From Flammeovirgaceae bacterium (GTDB lineage: Bacteria; Bacteroidota; Bacteroidia; Cytophagales; Cyclobacteriaceae), in contig JADJRT010000001.1 in NCBI GenBank assembly GCA_016712035.1, positions 806,001 to 870,000 of the forward strand: 64,000 nucleotides of DNA. Reading direction: 5' to 3'. A program made the position numbers and the translations under genes. Below the pieces are notes generated by a model. The model had not been told where the DNA came from. It did not search any database and saw only the letters and a list, made by a program, of their open reading frames with translations. This document shows, in pieces, positions 35,092 through 44,877 of the stretch (positions are counted from its first letter, which is position 1; every line of letters starts with the position of its first letter).

Positions 35092-36231
35092 ATGAATTTT
35101 GATTTATCCGAAGAGCAAATAGCAGTTCAGGCGGCAGCTCGCGATTTCGCGCAAACCGAACTTTTACCTGGTGTGATTGAGCGCGATACTGAGCAAAAAT
35201 TTCCGGCTGATCAAATCAAAAAGATGGGCGCGTTGGGCTTTATGGGTATGATGGTGGACCCCAAATACAATGGGGGCGGCATGGACACCATTTCGTATGT
35301 GCTTGCCATGGAAGAAATTTCAAAAATAGATGCTTCTGTTTCGGTGTGTATGTCGGTGAATAACTCTTTGGTATGCTGGGGGCTCGAAACGTTTGGAACA
35401 GAGGCGCAGAAAGAAAAATATCTCAAGCGATTGGCCACAGGTGAAGCGATTGGTGCTTTTTGTTTGTCAGAACCAGAGGCTGGATCAGACGCAACAAGCC
35501 AACGGACTATGGCTGAAGACAAAGGAGATTATTATTTGTTGAATGGAACCAAGAACTGGATTACGAATGGCAAGAGTGCCAGCATCTATATCGTAATAGC
35601 TCAAACCGATGCCGCTAAACGTCATAAGGGAATTAATGCCCTCATCGTGGAACGAGGCATGGATGGTTTTGTGGTTGGGAAGAAGGAAGACAAGATGGGT
35701 ATCCGAGGGTCGGACACGCATTCCCTTATGTTCACCGATGTGAAAGTTCCCAAGGAAAATAGAATTGGTGAGGATGGGTTTGGATTTACTTTCGCGATGA
35801 CCACATTAAACGGTGGACGAATAGGCATTGCCAGTCAGGCATTGGGTATTGCAGCTGGCGCTTATGAACTCGCGCTTAAGTATGCGAAGGAGAGAAAAGC
35901 ATTTGGAAAACATCTGGTGGAGCATCAGGCCATTCAATTTAAGTTAGCGGACATGGCCACGAAGATTGATAGCGCCCGGCTATTGATTTGGAAAGCAGCG
36001 TATCTAAAAGATCAAAAGAAAAATTTTGTTAAAGCGGCCGCTATGGCCAAATTATACGCTTCTCAAATTGCCCAGGAAGTAACTACGGAAGCAGTACAGA
36101 TTCATGGTGGGTATGGCTATGTAAAGGAATTTCATGTTGAGCGCCTGATGCGTGATGCTAAAATTACGCAGATCTATGAAGGTACCACGGAGATTCAGAA
36201 AATGGTTATCTCCCGTGAACTTTTGAGGTAG
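35092..36231 (+). CDS. Short/medium-chain acyl-CoA dehydrogenase
   Basis: FAD-dependent enzyme of the first step of fatty-acid or branched-chain acyl-CoA oxidation. 379 residues, usual length. Family motifs: GAFCLSEPEAGSDA near 123 (substrate and FAD contact), RAFGK...IQFKLADMA, and IYEGTTEIQK near 363, which contains the catalytic glutamate. Whether it prefers butyryl-, isovaleryl- or other acyl-CoA cannot be told. Single gene between a terminator and a minus-strand operon. Confidence 0.93.
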   Translation: MNFDLSEEQIAVQAAARDFAQTELLPGVIERDTEQKFPADQIKKMGALGFMGMMVDPKYNGGGMDTISYVLAMEEISKIDASVSVCMSVNNSLVCWGLETFGTEAQKEKYLKRLATGEAIGAFCLSEPEAGSDATSQRTMAEDKGDYYLLNGTKNWITNGKSASIYIVIAQTDAAKRHKGINALIVERGMDGFVVGKKEDKMGIRGSDTHSLMFTDVKVPKENRIGEDGFGFTFAMTTLNGGRIGIASQALGIAAGAYELALKYAKERKAFGKHLVEHQAIQFKLADMATKIDSARLLIWKAAYLKDQKKNFVKAAAMAKLYASQIAQEVTTEAVQIHGGYGYVKEFHVERLMRDAKITQIYEGTTEIQKMVISRELLR

Positions 36232-36237
36232 AGTTCC

Positions 36238-37570
36238 CTAAATCAAGTTCCGGGCTTTTAGTTCCAGGTATTTATTAATGGTATTGATAGTCAGTTTTTC
36301 TGGACTGGTTAAAATGCATTGAATGCCATGCTTCTGCAGTTCCCGCACAATCAACTTTTTTTCGTAGCTGAATCGCTCGGCTATCGCTTTGTAATAAATC
36401 TCCTTAACTGTATTGGCTGGATATTCGGTAACTTTTTGAAGTTCTGTGTTTTCAAAAAAGATCACTACCAACAGGTGCATGTTGTTAAGTTTGAGTAAGT
36501 AAGGTAGCTGCCGATGCAGACTATGAATACTTTCGAAATTAGTAAAAAGTAAAAGCAGACTGCGTTGTGAAAGGTTTCTGCGAATGGTAGAGTACAATAC
36601 GGAATAATCGGATTCCAGAAAGGCAGTCTTTTGATTGTATAATACTTCTTGTATCGTGGCCATTTGTTTATTGATTCTTCCGGCCGGAAGAATATTACCA
36701 ATCCGATCCTGAAAAGTAATAAGCCCTGCTTTGTCTGATTTCTTAATGGCAATGTTCGAGATAACAAGGGCTGCATTAATCGCATAGTCTAACAAGCTCA
36801 TCCCTGCAAAGGGCATTTGCATTACCCGACCTTTGTCAATTAAAGAATAAACTTGTTGCGATCGCTCGTCCTGATATTGATTAACCATCAGCTTTGATCT
36901 TCGGGCCGTGGCTTTCCAGTTTACGGTTCTAAAGTCATCGCCACTTACATAGTCTTTGATTAACTCAAACTCCTGATTGTGCCCAATGCGTCTGATCTTT
37001 TTTATTCCGCTATCCGTCAGGCGATGGCTAATGGCAAGCAACTCATATTTTCGCATTTGAATGTAAGAGGGATAGACGGGCACCATCTTGTCATTCGAAA
37101 ACCGAAATCTACGTGAGATTAGTTTTAGAGACGAACTCACCAACACATTCACTGACCCAAAATAATATTCTCCTCGCTTAACCGGGCGTAACGAATACGT
37201 AATAACCTTCTGATTGCCTGCCGCCAGATGTAAAGTGAATTCAAGATCTCTGCGTTGAAACTGATGTGGGATTTCATCGAACACGCGTAGCGATATAGGA
37301 AATGTATAAAAACTTTCGAGATAGATGGAGATTTCATTCTCGTCTCCATTCGAAAGTTTATCGGCTAACAAACGCTCACCATGCAAACCGCGCTTAACCC
37401 GAAAGAGCAAAAATCAAATCGGTTAATAAACTTGCTACCAGTAAAAAGAAAATGATTTTTGGAATGAAATATCCACCTCCTAATACAAAGGCGGTGAGGA
37501 AAGTAAAAACAACGACTCCAATCAAGAGGAAGAGTCGATTACCTAAATATAAATCACGAATGATTTTCAT
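36238..37570 (-). CDS. DUF58 domain protein (frameshifted near its N terminus)
   Basis: 443-residue membrane-anchored protein if one extra A in the run 37409-37413 is ignored. The upstream piece beginning at 37570 (MKIIRDLYLGNRLFLL) then supplies the two usual N-terminal helices and joins at DLILLFRVKRG. The DUF58 core has FELIKDYVSGDDFRTVNWKATAR (around residue 215, read as two motifs) and a von Willebrand A-like fold after it. DUF58 proteins act with MoxR ATPases. Its ATG follows the moxR stop without a gap. Confidence 0.82.
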
Positions 37571-38548
37571 TTAGCGGGGTACTTCAATTTTATCTACAAT
37601 CTGCTTCACCACTTCATCTGCGGTAATGCCTTCCATTTCTTTTTCGGGACTTAATATTATCCGATGGCGTAAAACAGGTAACGCCACAAACTTAACGTCT
37701 TCTGGGCTTACAAAGTCGCGGCCATTAATCATAGCAAATGATTTGGCGGCCATAAGAATAGCAATAGACGCCCGGGGACTTGCTCCCAGAAACACACTTG
37801 GATTATTTCTCGTTTCCTGAATAATCTGCGCGATGTACACTAAAAGATTTTGTTCGATATGAACCTGTTGTGCGAATTGCCGGAATGCCTGGATTTGATC
37901 CGCGGTAAGCACAGCACTTACTTCCGCAAGGGCTTGAATTCCTTTTCGATCATGATGCCGTTGTAGGATTTCTATTTCCTCCTCTTGCGAAGGATAACCA
38001 ACAGCAATTTTAAACAGAAATCGATCGAGTTGTGCTTCGGGTAACCGATAGGTGCCTTCTTGTTCAATGGGATTTTGGGTGGCTAGCACCACATAGGGAA
38101 GATTCATTTTATGCGTGTGACCATCTATGGTAACCTGCCGTTCTTCCATCACCTCAAACAAAGCCGCTTGCGTTTTGGCGGGGGCCCGATTGATTTCATC
38201 AATTAAGATAATGTTGGAAAAGATAGGGCCTGCTTTGAATTCGAATTCAGAAGTTTTCAGATTATATACGGAGGTTCCCAAAATGTCCGATGGCATTAGG
38301 TCAGGAGTAAACTGAATCCGCGAAAAGGCCACCGAGATAATTTTGGAGAGCAGTTTAGCGGTAAGTGTTTTAGCTACACCGGGCACGCCTTCTATAAGAA
38401 CATGACCATCGGCTAAAATAGCGGTAATCAAAAGATCAATCATCTTCTCTTGCCCTACAATTACGGTTCCGATGGCTGCTTTAATTTTTTTTACCTGCTC
38501 GTTCAGCGCAGTTAAGTCTACGCGATTTTGAAATATATTTTCTTCCAT
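37571..38548 (-). CDS. MoxR-family AAA+ ATPase
   Basis: 325-residue AAA+ ATPase, a chaperone-like partner of VWA/DUF58 proteins. Walker A is GVPGVAKT near residue 59, Walker B LIDEINRAPAK near 120, sensor region VLATQNPIEQEGTY near 150. It sits between the DUF4350 and DUF58 genes, 6 bp and 0 bp away, in a tightly packed operon. Confidence 0.92.
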   Translation of the reverse strand: MEENIFQNRVDLTALNEQVKKIKAAIGTVIVGQEKMIDLLITAILADGHVLIEGVPGVAKTLTAKLLSKIISVAFSRIQFTPDLMPSDILGTSVYNLKTSEFEFKAGPIFSNIILIDEINRAPAKTQAALFEVMEERQVTIDGHTHKMNLPYVVLATQNPIEQEGTYRLPEAQLDRFLFKIAVGYPSQEEEIEILQRHHDRKGIQALAEVSAVLTADQIQAFRQFAQQVHIEQNLLVYIAQIIQETRNNPSVFLGASPRASIAILMAAKSFAMINGRDFVSPEDVKFVALPVLRHRIILSPEKEMEGITADEVVKQIVDKIEVPR

Positions 38549-38554
38549 ATGTTA

Positions 38555-39733
38555 CTATTTCTTTAGTTGAAATTTTTCGATAGCCTTATTTAAGTCTGTT
38601 AGTTCACTTGCCGAGATTTTTTCTTTTGCTGAGACTTGATTTATTATAGTAATTAAATTGCGCACAGTTTGTTCTGGGACACCCGATTTCTTTGCCAACG
38701 CGAAAGCCAGCCCTTCATCCCGTTGATGTAGATTTAATAGATAATGAGTTCGAATTTGATCGAAGAGAAATTGAATTTTCTTTTCGGCAATGTTCTTATG
38801 ATCCCCGCGCTCGTAGTAAAGGCTGCCAATGGTAGCCACAAATTCCAAACTAGTATTAGCCAGTGGCTTGATGATCGGTATGATTCGCTGTTTACGCTTA
38901 GCCTCAAAAATCATGAAAACCAAAAGTGCGATGATTGAAATATAGTAAGCCCACCGCAAGGGTTCGGTGGTTAAAATAAATCGTAAAGGAGTAGCCGCCT
39001 CCATTCTTCCTAAGTGATAGTATTCTGTTCTGCGGGTTGTCTTTTTTGGCAGGTAGGATAAAAGCGTGGAAACAAAATGATGATTCTGTTCATTGAGTAA
39101 ATAGATATTCGTAAAAATCATAGGCGTGCAGTTTAGAATAATGCTCCCCTTTCCTTTTACTATCCGAATAGAAACAGGCTGATAGAAATCATTTTTAGCA
39201 ATAACCGTAGCGGATATCGAATCCAGCCGGTTGAAATAGTTATGGATATTGTTTCGTTTGTAGGGGAACACGTTCGTTGAATCCATGACCGGACTTACAA
39301 AATGAAGTTTAGCCGTATCAGTTTGTGTAAAAGCACTTTCGCCTTCAAAAAAAGAATCGCTGGTTTCCAAGCCAAGCGTATCAGCAAACGACCCATAGAA
39401 ATAATCAGCCGAAATAAATACATGGCTACCCGCTTCTACATGATTCAATAAGGTTTCGGTGTCTTCTTTCCCAGGGCCAAAGCTCCCACTTAAAACAAAG
39501 ATGTTCTCTCGGGATATAGAATCTTTTAATTCATAGATGGTTTGATACGAATTTTTTACTGAATCTTTTATCACGGAAGGAAGAAGCTTATTTAGCGCGT
39601 AGGTGCCATATGGATTTTTATCTTCGTGGGCATAAGTTACCCGCCAATCATATTGTTTGTCTTTGGTAAGGACCAGAAGCAGCAAGAGACCTGCCAACAA
39701 ACCGATGTATACTATGTATCGGGTATCTTTCAT
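38555..39733 (-). CDS. DUF4350 domain membrane protein
   Basis: 392-residue protein with an N-terminal helix (about 4-22) and a second helix near 260-278. The domain between them resembles DUF4350 (a glutamine-amidotransferase-like fold, with VLSGSFGPG and ADYF motifs). The start is set at the ATG that overlaps the upstream stop in an ATGA, which indicates translational coupling; an in-frame ATG six codons earlier is the alternative. Confidence 0.75.
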   Translation of the reverse strand: MKDTRYIVYIGLLAGLLLLLVLTKDKQYDWRVTYAHEDKNPYGTYALNKLLPSVIKDSVKNSYQTIYELKDSISRENIFVLSGSFGPGKEDTETLLNHVEAGSHVFISADYFYGSFADTLGLETSDSFFEGESAFTQTDTAKLHFVSPVMDSTNVFPYKRNNIHNYFNRLDSISATVIAKNDFYQPVSIRIVKGKGSIILNCTPMIFTNIYLLNEQNHHFVSTLLSYLPKKTTRRTEYYHLGRMEAATPLRFILTTEPLRWAYYISIIALLVFMIFEAKRKQRIIPIIKPLANTSLEFVATIGSLYYERGDHKNIAEKKIQFLFDQIRTHYLLNLHQRDEGLAFALAKKSGVPEQTVRNLITIINQVSAKEKISASELTDLNKAIEKFQLKK

Positions 39734-40508
39734 TTTATCTTTTGCATCCAACTCGCGAAGGTGTTGTTTACCTTCTGAAACTGAGATTCGTTAACAGCAA
39801 AGTTGCCATACCACGCATAATCAAAATAGAAGCTTAGTTCATTTAATCCTGTTTTGATTTCTCCCTTTTGAAGCTCTTCTACATAATCATGATTGGTTTT
39901 ACCTGCTTTAAAATCTATCAGGTGTTTGTCGGATAATACTTTTAAAGCGAATAGAAAAATAAGCCGGGTGGCCAACCGGTATTCTTTTTTTCGGTGGCTT
40001 CGCGAATTAATATTTCAAAATTCATTTCATGAATATTTTCATGAAAGACACCGTACTCTAGTTTTCCCTTATCGGCCCCCGAGTAAAACACCTTAAAGGC
40101 ATTTACCTTTAGCAACATCATAATTACCACAATGGTTAGAATAATAGCTACTGTATACATAAGAAATCGCCCCAGATCTGTGGTGGTTGCCTTATTGAAA
40201 ATTGAATCCAGTAGCCAGCTTAACCATTTGAGAAAACGATCCCATAAAGTTTCTGCTACAGTAGGTGGTTGCGTATAGTTGAGGTCTGGATCGGCTTTTA
40301 GTTTTTCTATATCGGCTTCTGAAAATTCTCTTACCTCAATTTGGGTGGTATCAGCAGGGCCTGCAAAATCTAGCGGGTCACCGTTTTCATCAAAGTATTC
40401 GGTACCGTATGACTCTTCTGCCGTTAATGTATCTGGTAAAACGGAATTGTTCTGAGCAAACAAGGTGGCCGCGCATAGCAAAGCAAATAAAGTAAACAGG
40501 GTTTTCAA
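39730..40508 (-). CDS. DUF4129 domain membrane protein (frameshifted in this sequence)
   Basis: 259 residues when one T is restored in the seven-T run at 39985-39991, which joins ATEKK to EYRLATRLIFLFALKVL. A signal peptide (to about residue 19) is followed by an acidic region, a membrane helix near 117-137 and the C-terminal DUF4129 segment (YRLATRLIFLFALKVLSDKHLIDFK read across two motifs). It belongs to the SpoIIM/DUF4129/DUF4350/MoxR/DUF58 operon. Confidence 0.78.
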
Positions 40509-40521
40509 GTACTCTTAACAA

Positions 40522-41517
40522 TTAAAAGTGTTCTTCAGGCCTGTGGGTATCTGTTGGTGCTTGTCCTAGATTTTCAATCTGGTTCATCAGGCCCCGGGCT
40601 TCTTTTAACTCCACCAGGTTGAAGTATTGAAACGCGATGCCAATATTAGGTAATGAATAAAGCAGCATTTGCGCCATGTAATAAAGTGTAAAGAAAACCA
40701 TCCCCCAGATTTTCATGGAGTCCGAAAACTCCATGGGCCCCCCAGTTGATACAGAATGGAAGGAAGAAGTGAAAATGATAATGTAATACGGAATTAAAAA
40801 TATGTAGGAGGAAACCCCCATGATCAACTGTAAAATGAGAATCAAGCCGAAAGTACTCCACCACTTTCCGTTATTGACTAACCGAAATGAACGGATTACC
40901 GCATCGATAAAATTCTTCTTTTCATACAATTGAATAAAGAAGGTTAGTGCAGAACTGAAAATCAGATAGAACAAGCCGCCAACAAAAAAAACAACTCCAA
41001 AAAATATTAGAAATCCAGAAATAGAACCTAAAATAAAAATCGGAATCAGTAAGACAACATAGGCAACTATTAATAGCAGGAAGAACAAAAGTGCACTACC
41101 CAGGTAAGTCCAGAAGGTATTACGAACGCGATTCCACACTTCCTGTACTTCTATTTTATTGGTTTTACGCTCATCATAAATAATCAGGTAGTTATTGATG
41201 GTAGCGATTGTTACAATGAAACTGATGAACAGAAAAACGAACATTAGAATCAATTGTAACCAGAAATTGGCTGATAGAAAGTAATCATTGAAAGCTTCGG
41301 GATTACCCGAGTAGTTTTGCATGGACTGCGATAAAGTAAGGAACTCGCCCATGAACGATCCTATCAATAAACTGCCTACCAGAACGGCCGGCCCGGCAAT
41401 ATAAAGAATACTCTTGCCCAGCGACTTAAAGTTTTGTCGAATGAACTCAAAAGTGGCGTTCATCTTATTGCTGAAATCGCGGGTACGCTGAAATTCGATC
41501 GCTTTAAATTCTTCCAT
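40522..41517 (-). CDS. Multi-pass membrane protein of the MoxR operon
   Basis: 331-residue protein with about six hydrophobic helices and a cytosolic N terminus (MEEFKAIEFQRTRDFSNKM). It resembles the glycerophosphodiester phosphodiesterase membrane-domain/DUF4013-like proteins found at this position in other Bacteroidota. No enzymatic motif was seen. Its start overlaps the SpoIIM-like gene by 14 bp and it lies 13 bp before the DUF4129 gene. Confidence 0.75.
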   Translation of the reverse strand: MEEFKAIEFQRTRDFSNKMNATFEFIRQNFKSLGKSILYIAGPAVLVGSLLIGSFMGEFLTLSQSMQNYSGNPEAFNDYFLSANFWLQLILMFVFLFISFIVTIATINNYLIIYDERKTNKIEVQEVWNRVRNTFWTYLGSALLFFLLLIVAYVVLLIPIFILGSISGFLIFFGVVFFVGGLFYLIFSSALTFFIQLYEKKNFIDAVIRSFRLVNNGKWWSTFGLILILQLIMGVSSYIFLIPYYIIIFTSSFHSVSTGGPMEFSDSMKIWGMVFFTLYYMAQMLLYSLPNIGIAFQYFNLVELKEARGLMNQIENLGQAPTDTHRPEEHF

Positions 41518-42463
41518 TTCTTTTCAGTTGAATAGGGTAAATAATAAAATAGTAGATCATCAGAACTGCCGACAAACCAATAATTAACACCTTAAGACTC
41601 CAATGCATGAAAGCATATCGGGTGATGAAGGATTCAATGAAGCCGGCAAGAATAAAGAAGGGCACTAATCCCAGTACTATTTTCAATCCTTTAATCGCTC
41701 CCATTTTAAAGGAAGCCAGTCGCGAGTAGGTTCCCGGAAACAAAATGCTGTTGCCCATAACGAAGCCCGCTGCGGCTGCAATAACAATAGAAGTAAGTTC
41801 AATGGTGCCATGAAGCATAATAACAGGCAGCCCTTGTGCCAATTGATTTTCGGTATAGAAAAACACCATGAACGTACCGACCATGATGGCGTTATAAAAT
41901 AAATAGAGGCCGGTGCCCACTGAGGCGAAAACTCCGTAAATAAAAATCATAAAGGAGACCAGGATATTATTTCGGGTGATCAGAAAGAACATTTCAAGTT
42001 CACCGCTTTCAGAATACACCTGAGTAGGATTGCCACTCTTAATGTTTTCGAGCGTCATGTTCACGTACCCATCGCCCAGAATCAGCCGCACAAAGGTGTC
42101 GTCATACGCGGTGGACACGGCCCCCATGATACCGGCAACAACAAAGATTATAAAAGCATAAAGCAATTGCTTTTGTACCGAAAACATGACTGCGGGAAGT
42201 TCCTGTTTCCAAAAAAGTATGAATCTATTTTTATCTTCTTTTTTATTCTTATAAATCTCGCCATGGATTTTGCTGGCCAGTGAGTTCAGGTATTGCGTAG
42301 TTCGGCTTTCGGGGTATTGCGTGCGCGAAAAGGAGAGATCGTCTGTGATTTGGATAAATAGCTCGGCTAACTTATCGGGTGCAGCTTGTTGTTGGTTGTT
42401 CACCACTTTTTCAAACTCCTCCCATCGGTTTTTATTTTGTTTTACAAAGGCCGACTCTCTCAT
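41504..42463 (-). CDS. SpoIIM-family membrane protein
   Basis: 319-residue protein of the stage II sporulation protein M family, here in a non-sporulating organism. A charged N-terminal region (RESAFVKQNKNRWEEFE) precedes about five membrane helices, with the family motif MLHGTIELTSIVIAAAAGF around residue 213. It is the first gene of the five- to six-gene MoxR/DUF58 operon. Confidence 0.85.
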   Translation of the reverse strand: MRESAFVKQNKNRWEEFEKVVNNQQQAAPDKLAELFIQITDDLSFSRTQYPESRTTQYLNSLASKIHGEIYKNKKEDKNRFILFWKQELPAVMFSVQKQLLYAFIIFVVAGIMGAVSTAYDDTFVRLILGDGYVNMTLENIKSGNPTQVYSESGELEMFFLITRNNILVSFMIFIYGVFASVGTGLYLFYNAIMVGTFMVFFYTENQLAQGLPVIMLHGTIELTSIVIAAAAGFVMGNSILFPGTYSRLASFKMGAIKGLKIVLGLVPFFILAGFIESFITRYAFMHWSLKVLIIGLSAVLMIYYFIIYPIQLKRNGRI

Positions 42464-42532
42464 AAATAAAGAAGTTGGAAGATAAGGGTTGCCCCATTTC
42501 CATCCAACTTCATTAAGCGAAATAAACTTGGT

Positions 42533-43780
42533 TTAGCTGCCGCTGGCGGTTTGTTCAACGGCATTCCACACACGCCAAAGATTTTTATAACAGATTTTTT
42601 CAATGTCTTCTTCGGTATATCCGCGTTTGAGTAGCGTATAAATCAGATTTGGATAGGTGGAAACATCTTCGAGCCCGGTAGGTAAATCTCCGTCTACTCC
42701 GTCAAAGTCGGAGCCAATACCCACGTGATCGATTCCCGCAAGTTGAACGACACGATCAATGTGATTGACTACCATGTTAATATCACTCTTTAATGAAGGA
42801 TTCTCTTTTTTGAATTGCTCAATAATCGGTTTGGCTAGCGCGTCAGTTGCGGCTATCCCTTTTTCTATCAACAGCGCATTTAATTTTTCGCGATTGACTT
42901 TATTTCTATTCACCACCGCAGAATCTATGAAAGCATTGTAGTAGTTGATCATCATCACACCTCCATTTTCTCCCAGTTTTTTAATCATGTCATCGGTCAT
43001 ATCGCGCCTTACCGTTGGTGCAAAAGCCCGGCACGATGAATGTGAAGCAATGCAAGGCACTTTGGTATGTTTCATAACTTGATAAAATGTGCTATCATCC
43101 ACATGCGAAATGTCTACCATAATCCCAACTCTGTTCATTTCAGTCACAACCTCTCTTCCGAAAGGACTCAGGCCACCCCAGGTGCGCGTTGTATCACCAG
43201 ACGAATCGCAGATTTGATTGTCTTTACTGTGGGTGAGCGTGATGTAACGAATACCCCGGTCATAAAAATATTTTACGTTTGCTAAATCGTTTCCAATGGG
43301 TGCGCCATTTTCCATACCCATGGGCAGGGAAATTTTTCCGGCTTTAAAATTTGCTTCTACTTCGGATGGAGTATTGGCCAATGCAAATTTGTCGGGGAAT
43401 AGAGAGACAATGGCTAGTACATTGTTAATTAAGGAATCGGCAAATGTTTTACCCCAGTCATTTTGTTTCTGGTAGCTGGAGGGAATATAAATTGACATGA
43501 ATGGGGAAGTAAGCCCTCCTTTTTTGGAGCGCTCGTAGTCAAATTCGCCCCCGATATCTGACAAGACTATTGATTTTGTCTCTTCGGTAAGCACGATTTT
43601 TTTTTCTTTTAGCCTTTCAGGAAAATCCACATGGCCGTCTGCAATAATGAATTTATGCGCCAACTCATCTGCGTAGGCGCGTAGCTGCTCGTCATTCATG
43701 CTTTCCACCGATTTCTTCTCTGAGCAGCTAACAAGGAGTACGAAACAAAACAGAGAAAGAACAATTTTTATTCTCGTCAT
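42533..43780 (-). CDS. Membrane dipeptidase (peptidase M19) lipoprotein
   Basis: 415-residue renal-dipeptidase-type zinc enzyme that hydrolyses dipeptides, anchored as a lipoprotein (lipobox LLVSC, Cys near residue 19). Metal-binding motifs include ADGHVD near residue 48, a MGMENG bridging region, VDISHVDD, ASHSSCRAF and GIGSDFDGVDG near 348. It is separated from the SpoIIM operon by 69 bp, so it probably has its own promoter. Confidence 0.9.
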   Translation of the reverse strand: MTRIKIVLSLFCFVLLVSCSEKKSVESMNDEQLRAYADELAHKFIIADGHVDFPERLKEKKIVLTEETKSIVLSDIGGEFDYERSKKGGLTSPFMSIYIPSSYQKQNDWGKTFADSLINNVLAIVSLFPDKFALANTPSEVEANFKAGKISLPMGMENGAPIGNDLANVKYFYDRGIRYITLTHSKDNQICDSSGDTTRTWGGLSPFGREVVTEMNRVGIMVDISHVDDSTFYQVMKHTKVPCIASHSSCRAFAPTVRRDMTDDMIKKLGENGGVMMINYYNAFIDSAVVNRNKVNREKLNALLIEKGIAATDALAKPIIEQFKKENPSLKSDINMVVNHIDRVVQLAGIDHVGIGSDFDGVDGDLPTGLEDVSTYPNLIYTLLKRGYTEEDIEKICYKNLWRVWNAVEQTASGS

Positions 43781-43876
43781 AAAAAGTTTAGGTTTTGAAA
43801 TAGAAAGTTACGCATTAAACAGAATCATTTACTTTTGCTTTTAAAGTTGGTAATTAGCAAGGAAAAGCGGTAACCC

Positions 43877-44587
43877 ATGCAGTCTATTCGTGTACAAACC
43901 ACACAAAATGTTTTTATCCATTATCCGGTAGCCAGCGTGGGCGACCGGATTCTGGCCTATCTGATAGATCGGATTATCCTTATTTTTTACTCCGTGGCCT
44001 TAGGCGCACTCTTTATTAATATGGATTTAGAAGTGTATTGGATATGGGTACTCGTAATTGGTACACCGTGGCTGATTTATAATCTCCTGTTTGAGATTTT
44101 CATGAATGGTCAGTCTCCCGGCAAACGGGCGATAAATATTAAAGTAGTTAAGCTCGATGGTACATCGCCCACACTTGGCGGGTATCTGTTGCGGTGGATT
44201 TTTAGTTTTGTTGATTATTATGTTTTGGGTGGTGCAATCGCGGTTATCCTGGTAGCAGCGGGAGGGCGAGGCCAACGGTTGGGCGATATCGTGGCAGGCA
44301 CTTCAGTAATAAAACAAGTGGAGCAAAACGAGGTTACCGCCCAGGAGGTGTTTGTGATTGCCAATACAGACTACCAACCTGTTTTTGCACAAGCTATCCA
44401 GCTTAATGAAAAAGATATTGACTTGATACAACGAGCATTGGAAGTAAACCGCGATTTGGGAAATGCGCAACCCATGCTTGCCGTTACCGAGAAAGTAAAA
44501 ACGCAATTAGGCATTCAAACCGATCTGCCACCAATAAAATTACTATACACGCTCATCAAAGATTTTAATCACCTTACTGCCCGATGA
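43877..44587 (+). CDS. RDD family membrane protein
   Basis: 236-residue protein of the RDD family (possible ion or small-molecule transporter). The defining residues are in ASVGDRILAYLIDRIIL near residue 20 (Arg and two Asp) with three following helices, a GQSPGKRAINIKVV motif and a soluble C-terminal tail. It is divergent from the dipeptidase and often pairs with the SpoIIM/MoxR operon in Bacteroidota. A TACTTTTG element at 43830-43837 may be its -7 box. It overlaps the next gene by 4 bp. Confidence 0.85.
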   Translation: MQSIRVQTTQNVFIHYPVASVGDRILAYLIDRIILIFYSVALGALFINMDLEVYWIWVLVIGTPWLIYNLLFEIFMNGQSPGKRAINIKVVKLDGTSPTLGGYLLRWIFSFVDYYVLGGAIAVILVAAGGRGQRLGDIVAGTSVIKQVEQNEVTAQEVFVIANTDYQPVFAQAIQLNEKDIDLIQRALEVNRDLGNAQPMLAVTEKVKTQLGIQTDLPPIKLLYTLIKDFNHLTAR

Positions 44588-44826
44588 CGCTCCCGGAAAT
44601 TACTCGTACGCAACTAGCGTTACGAAATGGTCAGGACAAACCGGAGATATGGATAGCCTATCAAGGTCTGGTGTATGACGTTACTACTTCGAAGCTTTGG
44701 CGAAATGGTAAACATTACGAGCATTGGGCCGGCCAGGATTTAACCGATGAGTTGAAAGACGCTCCGCATACAGAAATGGTTTTTGAAAAATTTAAACCAA
44801 TTGGAACCTTGAAAGCCATGAAATAG
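44584..44826 (+). CDS. Cytochrome b5-like haem/steroid-binding domain protein
   Basis: 80-residue stand-alone cytochrome b5-like domain. The usual layout is visible: LRNGQDKPEIWIAYQGLVYDVTTS and GKHYEHWAGQDLT, with His in the latter and a second His at DAPHTE as possible axial ligands. It is coupled to the RDD gene by an ATGA overlap. Whether it binds haem or a different ligand, as membrane-associated progesterone-receptor-type domains do, is open. Confidence 0.8.
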   Translation: MTLPEITRTQLALRNGQDKPEIWIAYQGLVYDVTTSKLWRNGKHYEHWAGQDLTDELKDAPHTEMVFEKFKPIGTLKAMK

Positions 44827-44877
44827 CTGGCGGATTTAATTAAATTACAACCCTATAACAAGATTACTACCAAATCC

